Positions 43,803-55,465 of a stretch of 64,000 nt of DNA are shown here, piece after piece. The notes beneath the pieces were generated by a model that was not told the origin of the DNA, ran no database searches, and saw only the letters and a list, made by a program, of their open reading frames with translations. Within the stretch, counting starts at the first letter, position 1; each line of letters begins with the position of its first letter. The position numbers and the translations under genes are program-made. Origin of the DNA: Apium graveolens (Eukaryota > Streptophyta > Magnoliopsida > Apiales > Apiaceae); contig NC_133647.1 in assembly GCF_009905375.1 (NCBI RefSeq), positions 133,667,263 through 133,731,262 of the forward strand, in the 5' to 3' direction.

Positions 43803-46800
43803 ATGGCACCCAAGGACATAATTTCTGATGGAGCTACGTTTGTTCCTAATAACTTCTCTGCTATTCTTAGCAAGTCAGAAGCCCCATCTGAACTTCACTT
43901 CATTCAGGACTTTCTTGCTAGTTCTGATATTGGGTATGCTCTGACCAAACCTGAAGCAGTTTCCGGTACTCAAGTACTGGAGTTCTGGAGAAGCGGTGTA
44001 TATGATGATGGTGGTGCTCAAGGGTCCCCAAGTATTATTTTTTCATCAGGGGAGGATGAGTATGTTGTGACTTTGTCTACGGTTCGACAAGCACTGCAGC
44101 TACCTGAGAACTGTGTTTATTCTACTGTTGAAGATCCAGTTCTTCAAAACATGATGGCCAGTCTGGGATATGAGAGGACATTTGAAAAGCTGGGCCAGTT
44201 GAAGAGATCTTTCATAATGAGGAAATGGAGTTTCTTCTTTGATTGCATAACCAAGGCTTTTGCAAACAAATGTTCCAATTTTGATGTAATTCCCATATTC
44301 AGCCAACAAATCGGGTATGCTCTCATAAATCAAACTGATTTTGACTATGCAAGTGTTGTCTTAGGTTTTATTGGGGACAAAATGAATGAAGATAGATCTA
44401 CTATTTATTTTGCTAGATTCTGTCAGCTTATCTATAGTTTATGTTGTGATAATAAGCCCCAAAATGCTATTGAATTAATTTCATCATTCAAAATAGCTAA
44501 AAGATCTTTTACTGACTTATTGTCTACTGATAATAAGAAGGCAATGTTAAGACCCCTCTTAATTCCTTTATCTGTCAAACAAGTCTTAATAACCTATGAT
44601 CCCGTTATATACACTGCACTATATCCTGATGTCCAACCATCTGAACCTCATCCATCAGCACCTACCACCTCTACTCAACCACCTTAAACTTCTCAACCTC
44701 AACCTTCAGATCTTACAGTGCAACCTTCATCTTCCAAACCTAAGAGGACTAAGAAAGTACCTTAGACACAATAGAAGAGAAGGAGATTTATTATGCGAGA
44801 TGAATCAGATGCTGAGGAATAGGTTCCTGTATCAGAACCTATTGTTCTAGAAGCTGAGAAGGTCTCTTCTCAAGAGGATATTGATATTGGGAGTTCTAGG
44901 CCCCTAAAAAGGCTTAGAAAGCGTAATTCTGATGATACAGCTGCTAAAGTCTCCTTAAAATCTAAAAGATTCAAATCATTGGCAAAAAGGCCTGAAGATT
45001 CTGGTAAAGGAATGGAAGCAGCAGCTAAGGAAGGGGGTTAGGAATCTTTGATCTCATAAGACCCTGTTGAAGCTCACAATTCTCCTAGTGCTGATCCAGA
45101 CCTTCATGCAACTCATCAATCTCCAGTTCATGCTGATACCCAAGGGCCAAGTGATGAAATTGACATACATAACTTGGAAGTGCCTCAGGTTTTGAATCTA
45201 GAATCTCCACCAACTCAAGTCACTCCACAAACAACACCAATTCCTGATGCTGATTTTAATCTAGAATTGCCTAAAACACCTTCTCTGCATCTAGATACTG
45301 AAGATCAGATTTTAGGTGAGCATCAGAATATGGCTGTTGATCAGAACTTAGTTGGAGATCAACACTTAGAGGATGATGTTGAAGCCTTCATAGCCTCTCA
45401 TACTGTTCTTTTATCAGAGGATGCTGAAGATGTTGACTTTGTAAGTTCTGATGCTATAAATGTTGATGATACTGGTAATGCTACTACAAATATAGATGCT
45501 GATACAGCTGGTCCTTCTGGACATGCACCTCTACAAGCTCCTTCAAAAGCTGAGATAGTCAAAAAGTTTGTTACAGGGGAAGCACCAGTACCTTGGAGTG
45601 AAACTCCTAGAGGACAGGAGTGGATTGAGGAGTGGAACACAGTTACCTTTGTTCCTTATGAAAAGATTCTTACTGATCACTTGGCAAAAGCTGATGAGAT
45701 GCTAGTTAATGATGATTTCAAAACACAGCTAAGAGTTACTGCACTTAGTACAAGGCACCTTCAAGGTCAACAACTTGTAACTCAGGCCAATGTGGACAAG
45801 ATTCAAGAAACTTTAAATCAGCAAGATACACTTGTCAAGTTGGACAAGAAAAGGTTTTTCCAACCTTCCTTTGACAAAATTACCAACATTAAGAAAACCC
45901 AAGAGAAGCAACAATCTCAGATTGATAAAATTTTGACAAATCAAGCTTCTCAGCAAGATCTACTCAATGAGATCCAATCCTCAGTGGAATTGCTTGTCTC
46001 TCTTCTTTTACCTGTTGATGCCAAAAAGGGGGAGAAGGTAATTAAGTCCAAATGCAAACCTGTTAAGACACTGAAGAAAAAGGATGATGGTAATGACCCG
46101 GAAACTCTGGAATGGGTGGAGGTCATGGTCAAGGTGGAGGTCTCTAATCAAGTAGAACTGGAACTACAAGTTAAAGAACAAGTTCTGATACTGGGAGAAG
46201 AATAACTTCTGATACTGGTAAAAGGATAAGTTCTAATGAACTTTTGGAACTTGATGAAGAAATTTCAAGACAGTTATTTCTAAAAGAAAATCCAGGAATG
46301 GACTTTGAGAGTCTAAAGGAAGAAGAAGCTAGACTTAAGTTAGAAAAAGTCAACTCCAAATCTGAAGCTTCTGTTGTTAAAAAGAAACTTCCTAAGACCA
46401 AAGGCATTGTGATAAAAGAAAGGGTAAATCCTGAGGCAGCTAAGGCCAAATCACAATTGCAGATAGATCCAAGGTCCAAGGGTAAAGAAAAAGTTGGTGA
46501 ACCTGTAAAGGTTTATGTGCCTCCTATGGATGAAGAAATAGCTGATGAAGATGCTAATCTTACTCTGGTTTCAAAGAAGATTTCTAAAATAATCTCTGAC
46601 ATGGCTCAAGTTGTTCAGAGTCAAGATATAGTTAGTTATGATATAACTATGAAGCAAGCAACCTCTGACATAGCTCAAGTTGGCTTGATATCAGAAGATA
46701 AGTCAAAGGAAACCTCTGACATTGCTCATTTAAATCCTCAAAGTTACTCCTACCAGGATTCACTAAAGCCAAACAGACTCAACCTTTGAAGACTGCAGCA

Positions 46801-47546
46801 AGTGGTTTTGAAGCAAGAGTGGTTACTGGAAAGGAAGCAAGAGATAAATCTGGATTGGGTAGTGCTGATGAAAGAAGAGTGCAAAACACAACCAATGATC
46901 CAACTTCCTTAAGTGAACCAGGTGTTGGAGCAACTCTTGAAAGATTGAATCAGCATGAATCTGTACAGATGGTTTACCATACCTTCTTGAAAGAACACAT
47001 CTTGTTATATTTCATGACAGATGGAAGGGTTTACCATATAAGGGAAATGCTATACCACTGAAGTATTTTGAGGAACTAGAACATGTTTTATTCTTACTTC
47101 AATTGAAGGACAGATTAATAGAAAGTGCTGCAAATTATTTGAAGACTCAAATTCAGAGATAGAAGAAGCTTTATTCTATGAAGTGTGACAGCACATACTG
47201 TCCTAAGTACAGAGATCACAAGGGTGATATTGTTAATATGAAGCCTAATACTGCAAAGATCCGTACATATCTTGGTATTAAGGGACTTGAATTCAATCTA
47301 GAGTCTGACAAAGCCTATGTCATCAGACTAGATCAAGAGTTGAGAAAAGCAAAAATTAATGATCTCAGATATGCTATCTTCCAAACTGGTGAAGATACTG
47401 CAGAGCTTAAAGATGCTAAAAGGAGGATGATTGATGAACTCAGATATGCTGAGAGATGTTTGTTAAAGAACTATCTCAGAACAACTCCTGATATTGAAGA
47501 GATCATAAATAGAAACAAAGTCAAGATACAACTGCTCAAATTCTGA
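43803..47546 (+). pseudogene. Large 3' ORF of element F ('envelope-like' position), disabled
   Basis: ATG 43803 opens a frame of 294 residues (FIQDFLASSDIGYAL, GTQVLEFWRSGVYDDGG, KRSFIMRKWSFFFDCITKAF, YFARFCQLIYSLCC). It continues in the same frame to 46205 through six stops, all TAA or TAG: 44685, 44763, 44772, 44820, 45039, 45057. At least three frameshifts (about 46195, 46785, 47030) extend homology to 47546, about 1,240 codons in all. The middle is Pro/Gln-rich with basic clusters (KPKRTKK, RPLKRLRKR), followed by a probable coiled coil (about 45770-46010) and a charged helical C-terminus. SIRE elements carry an ORF here usually called envelope-like, but I see no signal peptide and no membrane span. 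The basic clusters and coiled coil suggest an internal, perhaps nuclear or particle, protein. Confidence 0.75.
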
Positions 47547-47714
47547 TGTGTGTACAGACTAAAGTTGTTATCAGAAGTTAAAGTTGGTAAAGCTTTAAGG
47601 ACTGTAAGTTGTAGTTATCTAGTCAAATTTTCATGCATTTGTACTTAATGTTTTTGACATCATCAAATATCTATTAAACTTGTATATTATGCTAATTTAC
47701 AAGTTAGGGGAGAT
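47547..47714 (+). promoter_or_regulatory. F's terminal spacer and polypurine tract
   Basis: AT-rich spacer ending in AAGTTAGGGGAGAT (47701-47714) directly before the LTR: a polypurine tract for plus-strand synthesis. Confidence 0.75.
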
Positions 47715-48313
47715 TGTTAGATTTATTTGATAATGGCATGTCTAATATGATTTATGTTTAGTTTTCAGATCTTACTTGAACAGGACAAATCAGTACTTAA
47801 CTGGATATCAGCACTTATACTAAAGTCATAACTTAAGTTATCAGAACTTAAGGTTCAGGAGATATTTATCAGGAGATAATATCAGGACTTAAGGAGACTT
47901 TCAGATAAGCAAGGCGGCTGATTGAAAGGAAAGAAGATCAAGATAAACGCAAGAAGAGGTATGCATGAAGAAGGAATTCAATGAAGAATATAATACTTGG
48001 AAGAAAATATATCTGATTGATATATTTTAGGAAGCAGAATTATATTCCATATCAATTAGCGATTATCTTGTAACTGTGTAGTATATAAACACAGACATAG
48101 GGTTTACACTATATGTGTTATCATAATCGAGAATAATATTCATTGTAACCCTAGCAGCTCTCGTGATATTTTGTTCATCACTGAGAGAGGACAGTTCCAT
48201 ATTGTAACAGAGTTTAATAAAGTTTGTTTTCTGTTACTTATGTTCTTTGAAATCGATTTGATTGTGCTATATACTGTATTCAACCCCCCTTCTATAGTGT
48301 GTGTGACCTAACA
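47715..48313 (+). repeat. 3' LTR of element F (599 bp)
   Basis: It runs from TGTTAGATTTATTTG to GACCTAACA. TATA box at 48082-48089. Flanked on the right by ACTTT (48314-48318), the target duplication. Confidence 0.95.
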
Positions 48314-49373
48314 ACTTTCAATAGCACTGCTTCACCAAATTCAAATTTCATATCCTTTCTGGTAGGATCAGCATATTTGCGTTGATGATCTTGAGCTGCC
48401 ACTAATCTTTTCCGAATGAGTTCTATTTTCTCTTTCATCTGCTGGATCAATTCTGGACCCAAAATATTTCTCTCACCAACTTCTTCCCAATATATTGGAG
48501 ATCTGCATCTCCTCCCATAAAAAGCTTCGTAAGGCGGCATTCCAATACTGGCATGATAGCTATTGTTGTAGGAGAATTCAACTAATGGCAAATGTGCATC
48601 CCAACTTCCTTTAAAATCTAGCGCACACACCCTTAGCATATCTTCTAAATTCTGAATCGTCCTTTCACTTTGACCGTCTGTCTGCAGATGATACGTGGTA
48701 CTCATGTTCAGCTTCGTTCCGAGAAAATCTTGAAAACTTCTCCAAAATCTTGAATTAAATCTAGGATCCCTATCTGAAACTATGGATATTGGAACTCCAT
48801 GTCAAACTACCATTTCCTTCAGATAGAACCGAACCAATTTATCCATTAAAAGTCTCTCGTTGATAGGAAGAAAATGCGCTGACTTCGTCAACCTGTCGAT
48901 AATAACCCAAATAGCATCATGACTTTCCCTGGTTCTCGGTAATCCAATTACGAAATCCGTTGCTATATGCTCCCACTTTCATTCTAGAATGTCCAATGGT
49001 TGTATCAGTCCACTGGGCCTTTGATGTTCCTCTTTGACTCGCTGGCATGTGTAACATTTACTCACCCATTCCGTAATTTCCTTCTTCATACTTGGCCACC
49101 AAAAGTTTTCTCTTAAGTCTCTGTACATTTTCGTACTTCCGGGATGAATTGAGTATCTAGAGTTGTGAGCGTCTCGAAGAATTTCATCTTTCAGCTCGGC
49201 TATGTTGGGTATCCATATTCTAGAAGAAAATCTTAATATCCCTTTATCATCCTTTTGACTCCCTATCTCTTCCCCTGTCAAACTGTCTCGTTTATGGCTC
49301 ATGACCTCTTCCTGACATCTTCTTATCTTCTCTAATAGTTCTGGTTGGAAACATTGTACACAACACATCTGTA
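48314..49373 (-). pseudogene. Integrase of element C (main part)
   Basis: Minus strand. The zinc module is intact (SIHPGSTKMYRDL to KCYTCQRVK, about 49170-49030), followed by HQRPSGLIQPLDILE and a TGA near 48977 where a Trp codon is expected. The catalytic core reads ATDFVIGLP, then VSDRDPRF and [10 protein letters not shown], so all three acids are present. Further stops lie near 48800. The conserved [20 protein letters not shown] and [15 protein letters not shown] lead to GEAVLLK, where F interrupts the frame at 48313. The frame resumes at 24332. Confidence 0.85.
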
Positions 49374-50871
49374 GACATACTTGGGGTACTGACCTCTATT
49401 TCAAGCTTCTCAAATTCCTTGATCAACTCCTCGGATGAAGTTATCATGTTTAACCTTTCTTTTCTGCTCAGAGCGTCTGCCACCACATTCGCTTTACTTG
49501 GGTGGTAATTGATGGTACAATCAAAGTCCTTGATCAGTTTTAGCCATCTTCTCTGCCTCATGTTCAACTCCTTCTGGGTGAAAATATACTTCAAACTCTT
49601 GTGGTCCGTGTAGATCTCGCACTTTTCTCCGTAAAGATAATGCCTCCATATCTTCAATGCAAACACTATAGCTTCCAATTCAAGATCATGAGTTGGATAC
49701 TTCTCTTCATGTGGTTTTAACGGTCTTGAAGCGTAGGCTATCACTTTGTCATGCTGCATCAAAATACATCCCAATTCTTTGTATCATGCGTCACTATAGA
49801 TCACAAAATTTCCTTGATCATCTGGTTAGACTAGCACTGGTGAAGATACTAATCTATTTTTTAATTCTTGGAAATCTCCTTGCACTTCTCGTCCCACTCG
49901 AACTTCTGGTTTTTCCTGGTGAGCTTTGTCAATGGCGTAGCTATCTTCGCAAAATCTTGCACGAATCTTCTGTAGTAACCTGCCAATCCCATAAAACTTC
50001 TTACTTCCGTTGGTGTCTTTGGTCTCTCCCAGTTGATTATGGCTTCAATCTTTGTCGGATCTACTTCCACTTCTTTATTGCTAATCACGTGCCCAAGGAA
50101 TCGTACTTTTTTTAACCAAAATTAACACTTGGAAAACTTTGCGTATAATTTCTCCCGTCGTAGTATCGCCAGAACTACCCTAAAATGCTCTGCATGCTCT
50201 TCTTCTTTCTTGGAATATATCAGAATGTCATCTATGAACACAATCACGAATTTATCCAAATACTTCTTGAATACTCGATTTATCAGATCCATGAAAGCTG
50301 CTGGTGCGTTGGTTAATCCAAATGCCATCATTAGAAATTCATAGTGCCCATATCTGGTTCTGAATACGGTCTTCCGAATGTCTTCTGACTTGATCTTCAG
50401 TTGATGATATACGGATCTTAAATCAATCTTGGAAAACCATACAACGCCTCTCAATTGATCAAATAAATCATCGATCATTGGCAACAGATACTTGTTTTTA
50501 ATGGTCAGCTTATTCAATTCTCGATAGTCGATACACAGTCGCATACTTCCATCTATCTTCTTGACAAATAGCACTGGTGCGCCCCACGAGGCTATACTGG
50601 GTCTTATTACTCCTTTATCCAAAAGATCTTACAGCTGAGTTGCTAACTCCTTCATCTCCACTGGTGCCATCCGGTATGGAGCTTTAGAAACTGGTTCTGT
50701 TCCGGGTGCTAAGTCAATTGCAAACTCAATTTCTCTATCGGGAGGTAATCCTGGAAGATCGTCTCGAAAGACATCTGGAAACTCATTGAAAACTGGAATT
50801 GCTTCTAGTGCTGGAACTTCCTTGCTGGTGTCTATCATATGGGCCAAATACTCCTCACAATTCTGACGCAA
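49292..50871 (-). pseudogene. Reverse transcriptase and RNase H of element C
   Basis: Minus strand. The segment FPDVFRDDLPGLPPDREIEF (50790-50731) is the usual bridge from protease to reverse transcriptase. Reverse transcriptase motifs: [36 protein letters not shown] (Ser-Val for the usual Ser-Gly), [11 protein letters not shown] and catalytic [10 protein letters not shown] (about 50240-50205). A stop lies near 50126 (TAA where Gln is expected) and others near 49860 and 49825. RNase H runs [42 protein letters not shown] and [11 protein letters not shown]. It overlaps the integrase frame in sequence only because of a frameshift near 49370. Confidence 0.88.
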
Positions 50872-51560
50872 TAACTTCTTCGCTTGAGCTATCGTTAAGA
50901 ACTTCTTTTCTTGCTTACTTCCTCAAAATAGTACCTTCTTCTTACTATCGAATGTCTGAAGTCTCACTTTCCTATTCTTACAATCAATCTGAGCATTATT
51001 CTCTAACAACCAATCCATTCCTAAGATAACATCAAATTCTCCCAACTTAAAAGGTATCAAGTTGGCATAGAAATGATGTCCTCCTATCTCAATATCACAC
51101 CCCGGGCACACCCGGTCGACGGAAACTTGGTTTTTATTAGCTAGCTCTATCATTAATGCTTGTTCTTAAAACTTAACTTCGCAATGCAACTTATCGAAAA
51201 AACTTTGAGAAATAAATGACCTTGTAGATCAAGAATTAAATAAAACTTTAGCATCTACGGAGTTGACCGGAAGCGTACCTGCAACCACGTCTGAACTCTG
51301 AATAGCATCCTTCATAGTCATGTTGAATGTCCTGGCCTTTGGCTAGTCCTTTGTTGGTGGTCCTTCAATTCTTGCCACATTAGTTGCTGGTTCAGTTGTC
51401 TGGCAATCCCTTGCAATATGCCTCATCTTTCCATATTTAAAGCACATTGTCCCTGATTTCTGAGCTGTAGTCTGACTTCGACACTCATTAGCATAGTGTC
51501 CCTTCTGATTACACTTGTAACACAACACATTAGCCTTACAAATCCCAAAATGCCTTCTAC
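50872..51560 (-). pseudogene. Zinc knuckles and protease of element C
   Basis: Minus strand. The first knuckle CYKCNQKGHYANEC is intact. The second reads CFKYGKMRHIARDC, with Tyr replacing a zinc Cys. The protease active site near 51240 is ruined: where a D-S-G-A-T motif is expected the sequence reads Asn-Ser-stop. The downstream FDVILGMDWL (about 51035) is the conserved second protease motif. A stop separates this block from the reverse transcriptase part. Confidence 0.8.
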
Positions 51561-52456
51561 CACAAAACTTGCAATCTGACGCTGGTGGACGATTGGGCCT
51601 CTGGTGAATAGAATTCTGGAAACGGTTCCCATTCCCTGGTTGTGGTTTCTAGAATCCTACATTCTTGTTATCCTGAAACTTTGACCTTTTATTCAAACAG
51701 CCCTGGAAGTTACCTTGTTGCTAGCCTCTTCCTGATGTTTCTATTTTTCCTTTTCTTCCCATCCTTTCCTTTCTGAGACATATCACTCTTACTTTCGATC
51801 ACCATTGCTTTCTGAACTACTATCACATATGAAGTCAGTTCAAACATGGTCACTCTATTCTGAATCCAAAATCTTAATCCCAGTTCAAACCTTCTTGCTT
51901 TCTTTTCATTTGTGTCAACCTGATCTGGCACGAACCTCACTAACTCAGTAAACTTAGCTTCATACTCAGCGATAGTAAGATCACCGTATGTCAGGTTCAG
52001 GAACTGGATCTCCATTTGGTTTTTCATGTACCTCCGGAAATACATTTCCGGAAACAGCTCTGTAAACCTTTCCCAAGTTATAAACTCACCTCCTTCCAAT
52101 GCTCGTGTGGATTCCCACCAATAGTTCGCCTCACCCTTCATAAAGTAGCTTGCAAACTTGGTCTTCTGTTCAGTTCCTGCTCCGACTAATTCAAAAGCCT
52201 TTTCCATCTCCTTGAGCCATGCATTGGCTTCCACGGGATCAGCACTTCCCTTGAACTCAGGTGGCTTCACAGCTTGAAACTGCTTGAAAGTCACTGCAGG
52301 TGGTGATGCTGCTTGCTGCTGCTGTTGTTGCTGTTGTTGCTGCTGCGTTAGATGCAATACCTGTTGCTGCATCAGTCCTAACATCTCAACAATCGCTGGA
52401 TCTGTACGACCCTTGGTACGATCCTCTCCTAAATTATTCCTCCTCTTTGGTGCCAT
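51561..52456 (-). pseudogene. gag of element C (right unit)
   Basis: ATG 52456 gives MAPKRRNN, a start shared with the left unit. An in-frame ATG at 52510 exists but is less likely. Order: basic start, Gln run of about 11 from CAG/CAA repeats, PPEFKGSADPVEANAWLKEM, YFMKGEANYWWESTRAL, the FTELF / YMKNQMEIQFLNL segment and YEAKFTELVRFVPDQ: a complete retrotransposon gag core. The open frame ends at 51710, after which the link to the zinc knuckles is frameshifted. Family role: capsid-like particle formation. Confidence 0.88.
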
Positions 52457-52990
52457 TATTTTGATAAGAAACAAGCAAAATATATAACAATCTTTCAAGT
52501 GTTGTGTCAAATATGTAGCAATTCTTTAGCATATCAAAATTCTCAAGCATTATCTCTTCTCAAAATATCATAAACTTGCTACCATATTAACACAAGCGAC
52601 ATGATTATCACATAATCCTGCTTATTATCTCGAGAATAATAACACAAAGAAAATTGATGAAAAATTATTCAAACCATTTAAACCCTTGCTCAAAATCTCA
52701 AATAAACCAACAAACGGTGGATAGGGTTGCAACATCCCATTTCAACCTCTTTTTTAACACTTTTTACCATCCTCAAAACCAACAAAAAAGCAAAGCAATG
52801 GCATAAAATCCAAGAGCTAAACACAAAACAGGGTATCTGAACAACTTAACTATACCCCAGCCCAATAACCTAAATTTAACCCTATAAGAGCTAAGCTACA
52901 CGCGCCTATCTTATATGATCTTCCTATGACTCACCTATGACAATCCTAAGTCTATTTCAGTGACCATAACCTGTAGCTCTGATACCAACC
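52457..52990 (-). other. Leader and primer-binding site of element C (right unit)
   Basis: Untranslated leader. Primer site TGGTATCAGAGC (minus strand) lies at 52976-52987, three bases from the LTR end at 52991. Confidence 0.9.
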
Positions 52991-54855
52991 TGTGATGCCC
53001 TCCAAACCCGGGGTCTAGATTTGGGGGTCACTAGCCAATAAACCATGATAACATAATCACAGTGGAATAATACAATAAATATGACCCCTTGCATGCAACT
53101 GGATCGATCACAGGTTGTAGTATGGAACAGGCACTAATACAAACTAAAAGTTATCACAAACCATAAGTCTAATTAGTTTTACAACTTATTCAAATTTTAT
53201 TACAAACCTCTAGACTAGCTAAGCGTCCCAAACTGTCTACCTAGAAAAACACACCGAACTATCTACAAGCACACAACTTCTGGCTAGACCTGGAACTCAA
53301 GCTTGCCCTGGCCTAGCTGAAAGAATCAGGATATGAAACAAGTATGAGCGAAAGATATGCTCAGCAAGCAGTATAAAGCTTATGATTTAGAACAACAACA
53401 ATAATATATCTGATGAACAAAACCAAACCACAATACCTGAACAGTATCAAAAACTGATATATATTTGATAATAAACAATATTTGCATATATATTTTATTT
53501 TGGGATTGGAATCCTCGAACGGCGGTGTGTTGCCGCCGGTGATCAGCCGCGGAGCAACACTGGTATGCCGAAGCATGTCCAACTAAACAAAAGGTACCCA
53601 AGGCACATATCGGCCTAGCAAGGTGTTGTATCCTGTATAACATATAGCTCACGCTGGACCACCGCCACAGCCTCTTACGCAACCATCCAACCTATAAAAA
53701 AATAATTTTCCGTCAAAGGAGTCGAATCAAATGACATCCTTAACCACATAACTCCCCATTTCTCATGGTCTAGAGTTATCTCAACAAACATGGAGAAATA
53801 ACCAGAACAATTAGTTATTCGCTAATCTCAATTCAAAGCTTCACTGTATAGAGTAATTTATAGCGAAATGTAAAAAAAATTACTATTCTGAACATAAAAT
53901 AGTAGAGAAATTGAAAGAATAAATTTCAGAGTCAATATCACTTGAATGATAAGTGAAGATATAAATACTTGCATAATATGATTCAAAATAAATATCACTT
54001 GAACGATAAGTGAAGTTAGGGCACTTGCCTGGTATGCTCAATAACTTCTTACTATTACTCTGGCTTATAGCTGCTGGCTACTATCTCCGTCTAACACTTG
54101 ACCGCACTCCTAGCTACTCGATTCTATAACCAAAAGGACTATCTTAATTGACAGAACCAAACTCAATCGATGTAACTATACGTCTTGACAGCTACCCGAT
54201 CGTTTTATAACTAGCAGGGCATTTTAAAATTGTAAACAGGTAGCATACATATCACATAGCACGTGATCATGGTATTCATATAACACGTAATCACATAATT
54301 CATGTAACACATAAGTCAGATCATTCTGTCTCAGTGCGTTCAGAATTAAAATCAGATTAGTATTAGCATTTACTGATCGAATACCGACTTAAACTGATAC
54401 ACAAATCAAATATCATTGCAATACAAAAGAAATTAGGACTTAAAAGTATTTTTATTGAAAGCATAATATTTTTCTGAGTCTATACGCGTTCGTTTCGTAT
54501 TAAACGGGCGAATGGTTTAATTATTATGAATAAAATAAGAAATAACTAGAATTAAATCAATTAATAATAATATTAATTAACTATTAAATACCAAAATATA
54601 ATTTTTAAAAACTTAAAAATAATTTTTAGAAATTATTTGAATTAATTATAAATAATTTACATTTATTTAACTATTTATAAATAAAATTAATTGATTAAAT
54701 CATTTTAATCAATTAATTAGATTCATAAATAATTAACTAAAATAAATTATAAATAATTTAATCAAATTAGATTTTTAAAAATAATAAAAGAAAATAATTT
54801 TAGGAATTTAAAATAATTAAGTAAATAATTTTTAGGATTTAAAATGATAAGTAAT
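52991..54855 (-). repeat. 5' LTR of element C (interrupted by element E)
   Basis: Colinear with 20594-22440. The copy breaks at GTAAT/TGATAGGG (54855/54856), where element E begins. It has a small extra TTAATCAATTAATTAGAT-like block near 54695-54720. The remaining ~1.45 kb should lie beyond E, outside the window, after a GTAAT duplication. Confidence 0.88.
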
Positions 54856-55430
54856 TGATAGGGAATAAATAAATCTTGTTTACGTAATTGAATATTGCAC
54901 ATGATTTGGGCTACAAGGCCCAATAAGAAGATGTATGACATTCAAACCAAAAAGGTTAACACATTGATCAGGCCTGATGGACCAGATCAGGCCTGATTGA
55001 ACAAAGAAGGCCCAAATCCCTGAATATTAATTAATTTCGTAATTAATTAATAAGGGAAAAATCAGCTATTAAGAAAAGTCCCAATAAGGACATAAATCCT
55101 AGTAGATTACCCTCCAAGGGACCTAGAAGGATAAGTAATGAGTTTCCTAGCACTTAGGACTCCAAAGTCCATTCTAATTCTAAGACTTGACCACCAAGTC
55201 TCCTACACCAAGTCCAATTCAAGGACTCCCAACATCTATATAAGGGGCCTCACCCCACAAATCAGAACTACGTTTTTTGACTTGATCATTGGCAATCAGC
55301 AAGGTACGTAGGCATCTTGTTAAGGCAGATTGAGTCACGAAACACAAGAGCAGTCAAATCGAGCCTCGAAGCTCACGTTCCCTAGTAATAAATACAGGAA
55401 TTATTATACTTTAGTTTTTGATCCATAACA
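54856..55430 (+). repeat. 5' LTR of element E (575 bp)
   Basis: It runs from TGATAGGGAATAAATAAA to GATCCATAACA, clearly homologous to the complement of D's LTR. TATA box TATATAAGG lies at 55237-55245, followed by GGCCTCACCCCACAAATCAG. Confidence 0.92.
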
Positions 55431-55432
55431 TT

Positions 55433-55450
55433 TGGCGCCGACTGTGGGGA
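55433..55450 (+). promoter_or_regulatory. Primer-binding site of element E
   Basis: TGGCGCCGACTGTGGGGA starts two bases after the LTR. The first eight bases fit the tRNA-Asp 3' end as in D. Confidence 0.7.
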
Positions 55451-55465
55451 AGCACAACTATAACC

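Larger units (their letters stand above)
24333..48313 (+). mobile_element. Element F: SIRE-type Ty1/copia retrotransposon with extra 3' genes
   Basis: The two LTRs are of equal length (599 bp) and the flanking duplication ACTTT is at 24328-24332 and 48314-48318. The Met-type primer site is at 24934. Domain order is gag, protease, integrase, reverse transcriptase, RNase H, which is the Ty1/copia order. After pol come about 5 kb with two more ORFs. Without the nested element D the element is about 13.1 kb, long for copia but reasonable for SIRE/Maximus. The FGSTN phrase after YVDDII and the HFIPTDQQLADIFTK ending of RNase H fit SIRE. The LTRs differ at about 22 sites by eye. The left LTR begins TA rather than TG, a point mutation. 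Confidence 0.92.
19500..54855 (-). mobile_element. Element C: Tekay-like chromovirus, tandem (shared-LTR) arrangement
   Basis: Read right to left: 5' LTR 52991-54855 (cut by E), Met-type primer site 52976-52987, gag from 52456, protease, reverse transcriptase, RNase H, integrase, the F insertion (24333-48313), integrase end with chromodomain to 23934, polypurine tract, then LTR 20594-23894. Past that LTR lies another primer site (20579-20590) and another gag (20059-19500) of the same family. The central LTR is therefore the 3' LTR of one unit and the 5' LTR of the next. The left unit is cut by element B. Confidence 0.85.

Noticed and set aside
43803..47546. True retroviral-type envelope gene
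   Set aside because: Its position fits the SIRE envelope-like ORF, but no signal peptide, furin-type site or membrane anchor is visible.
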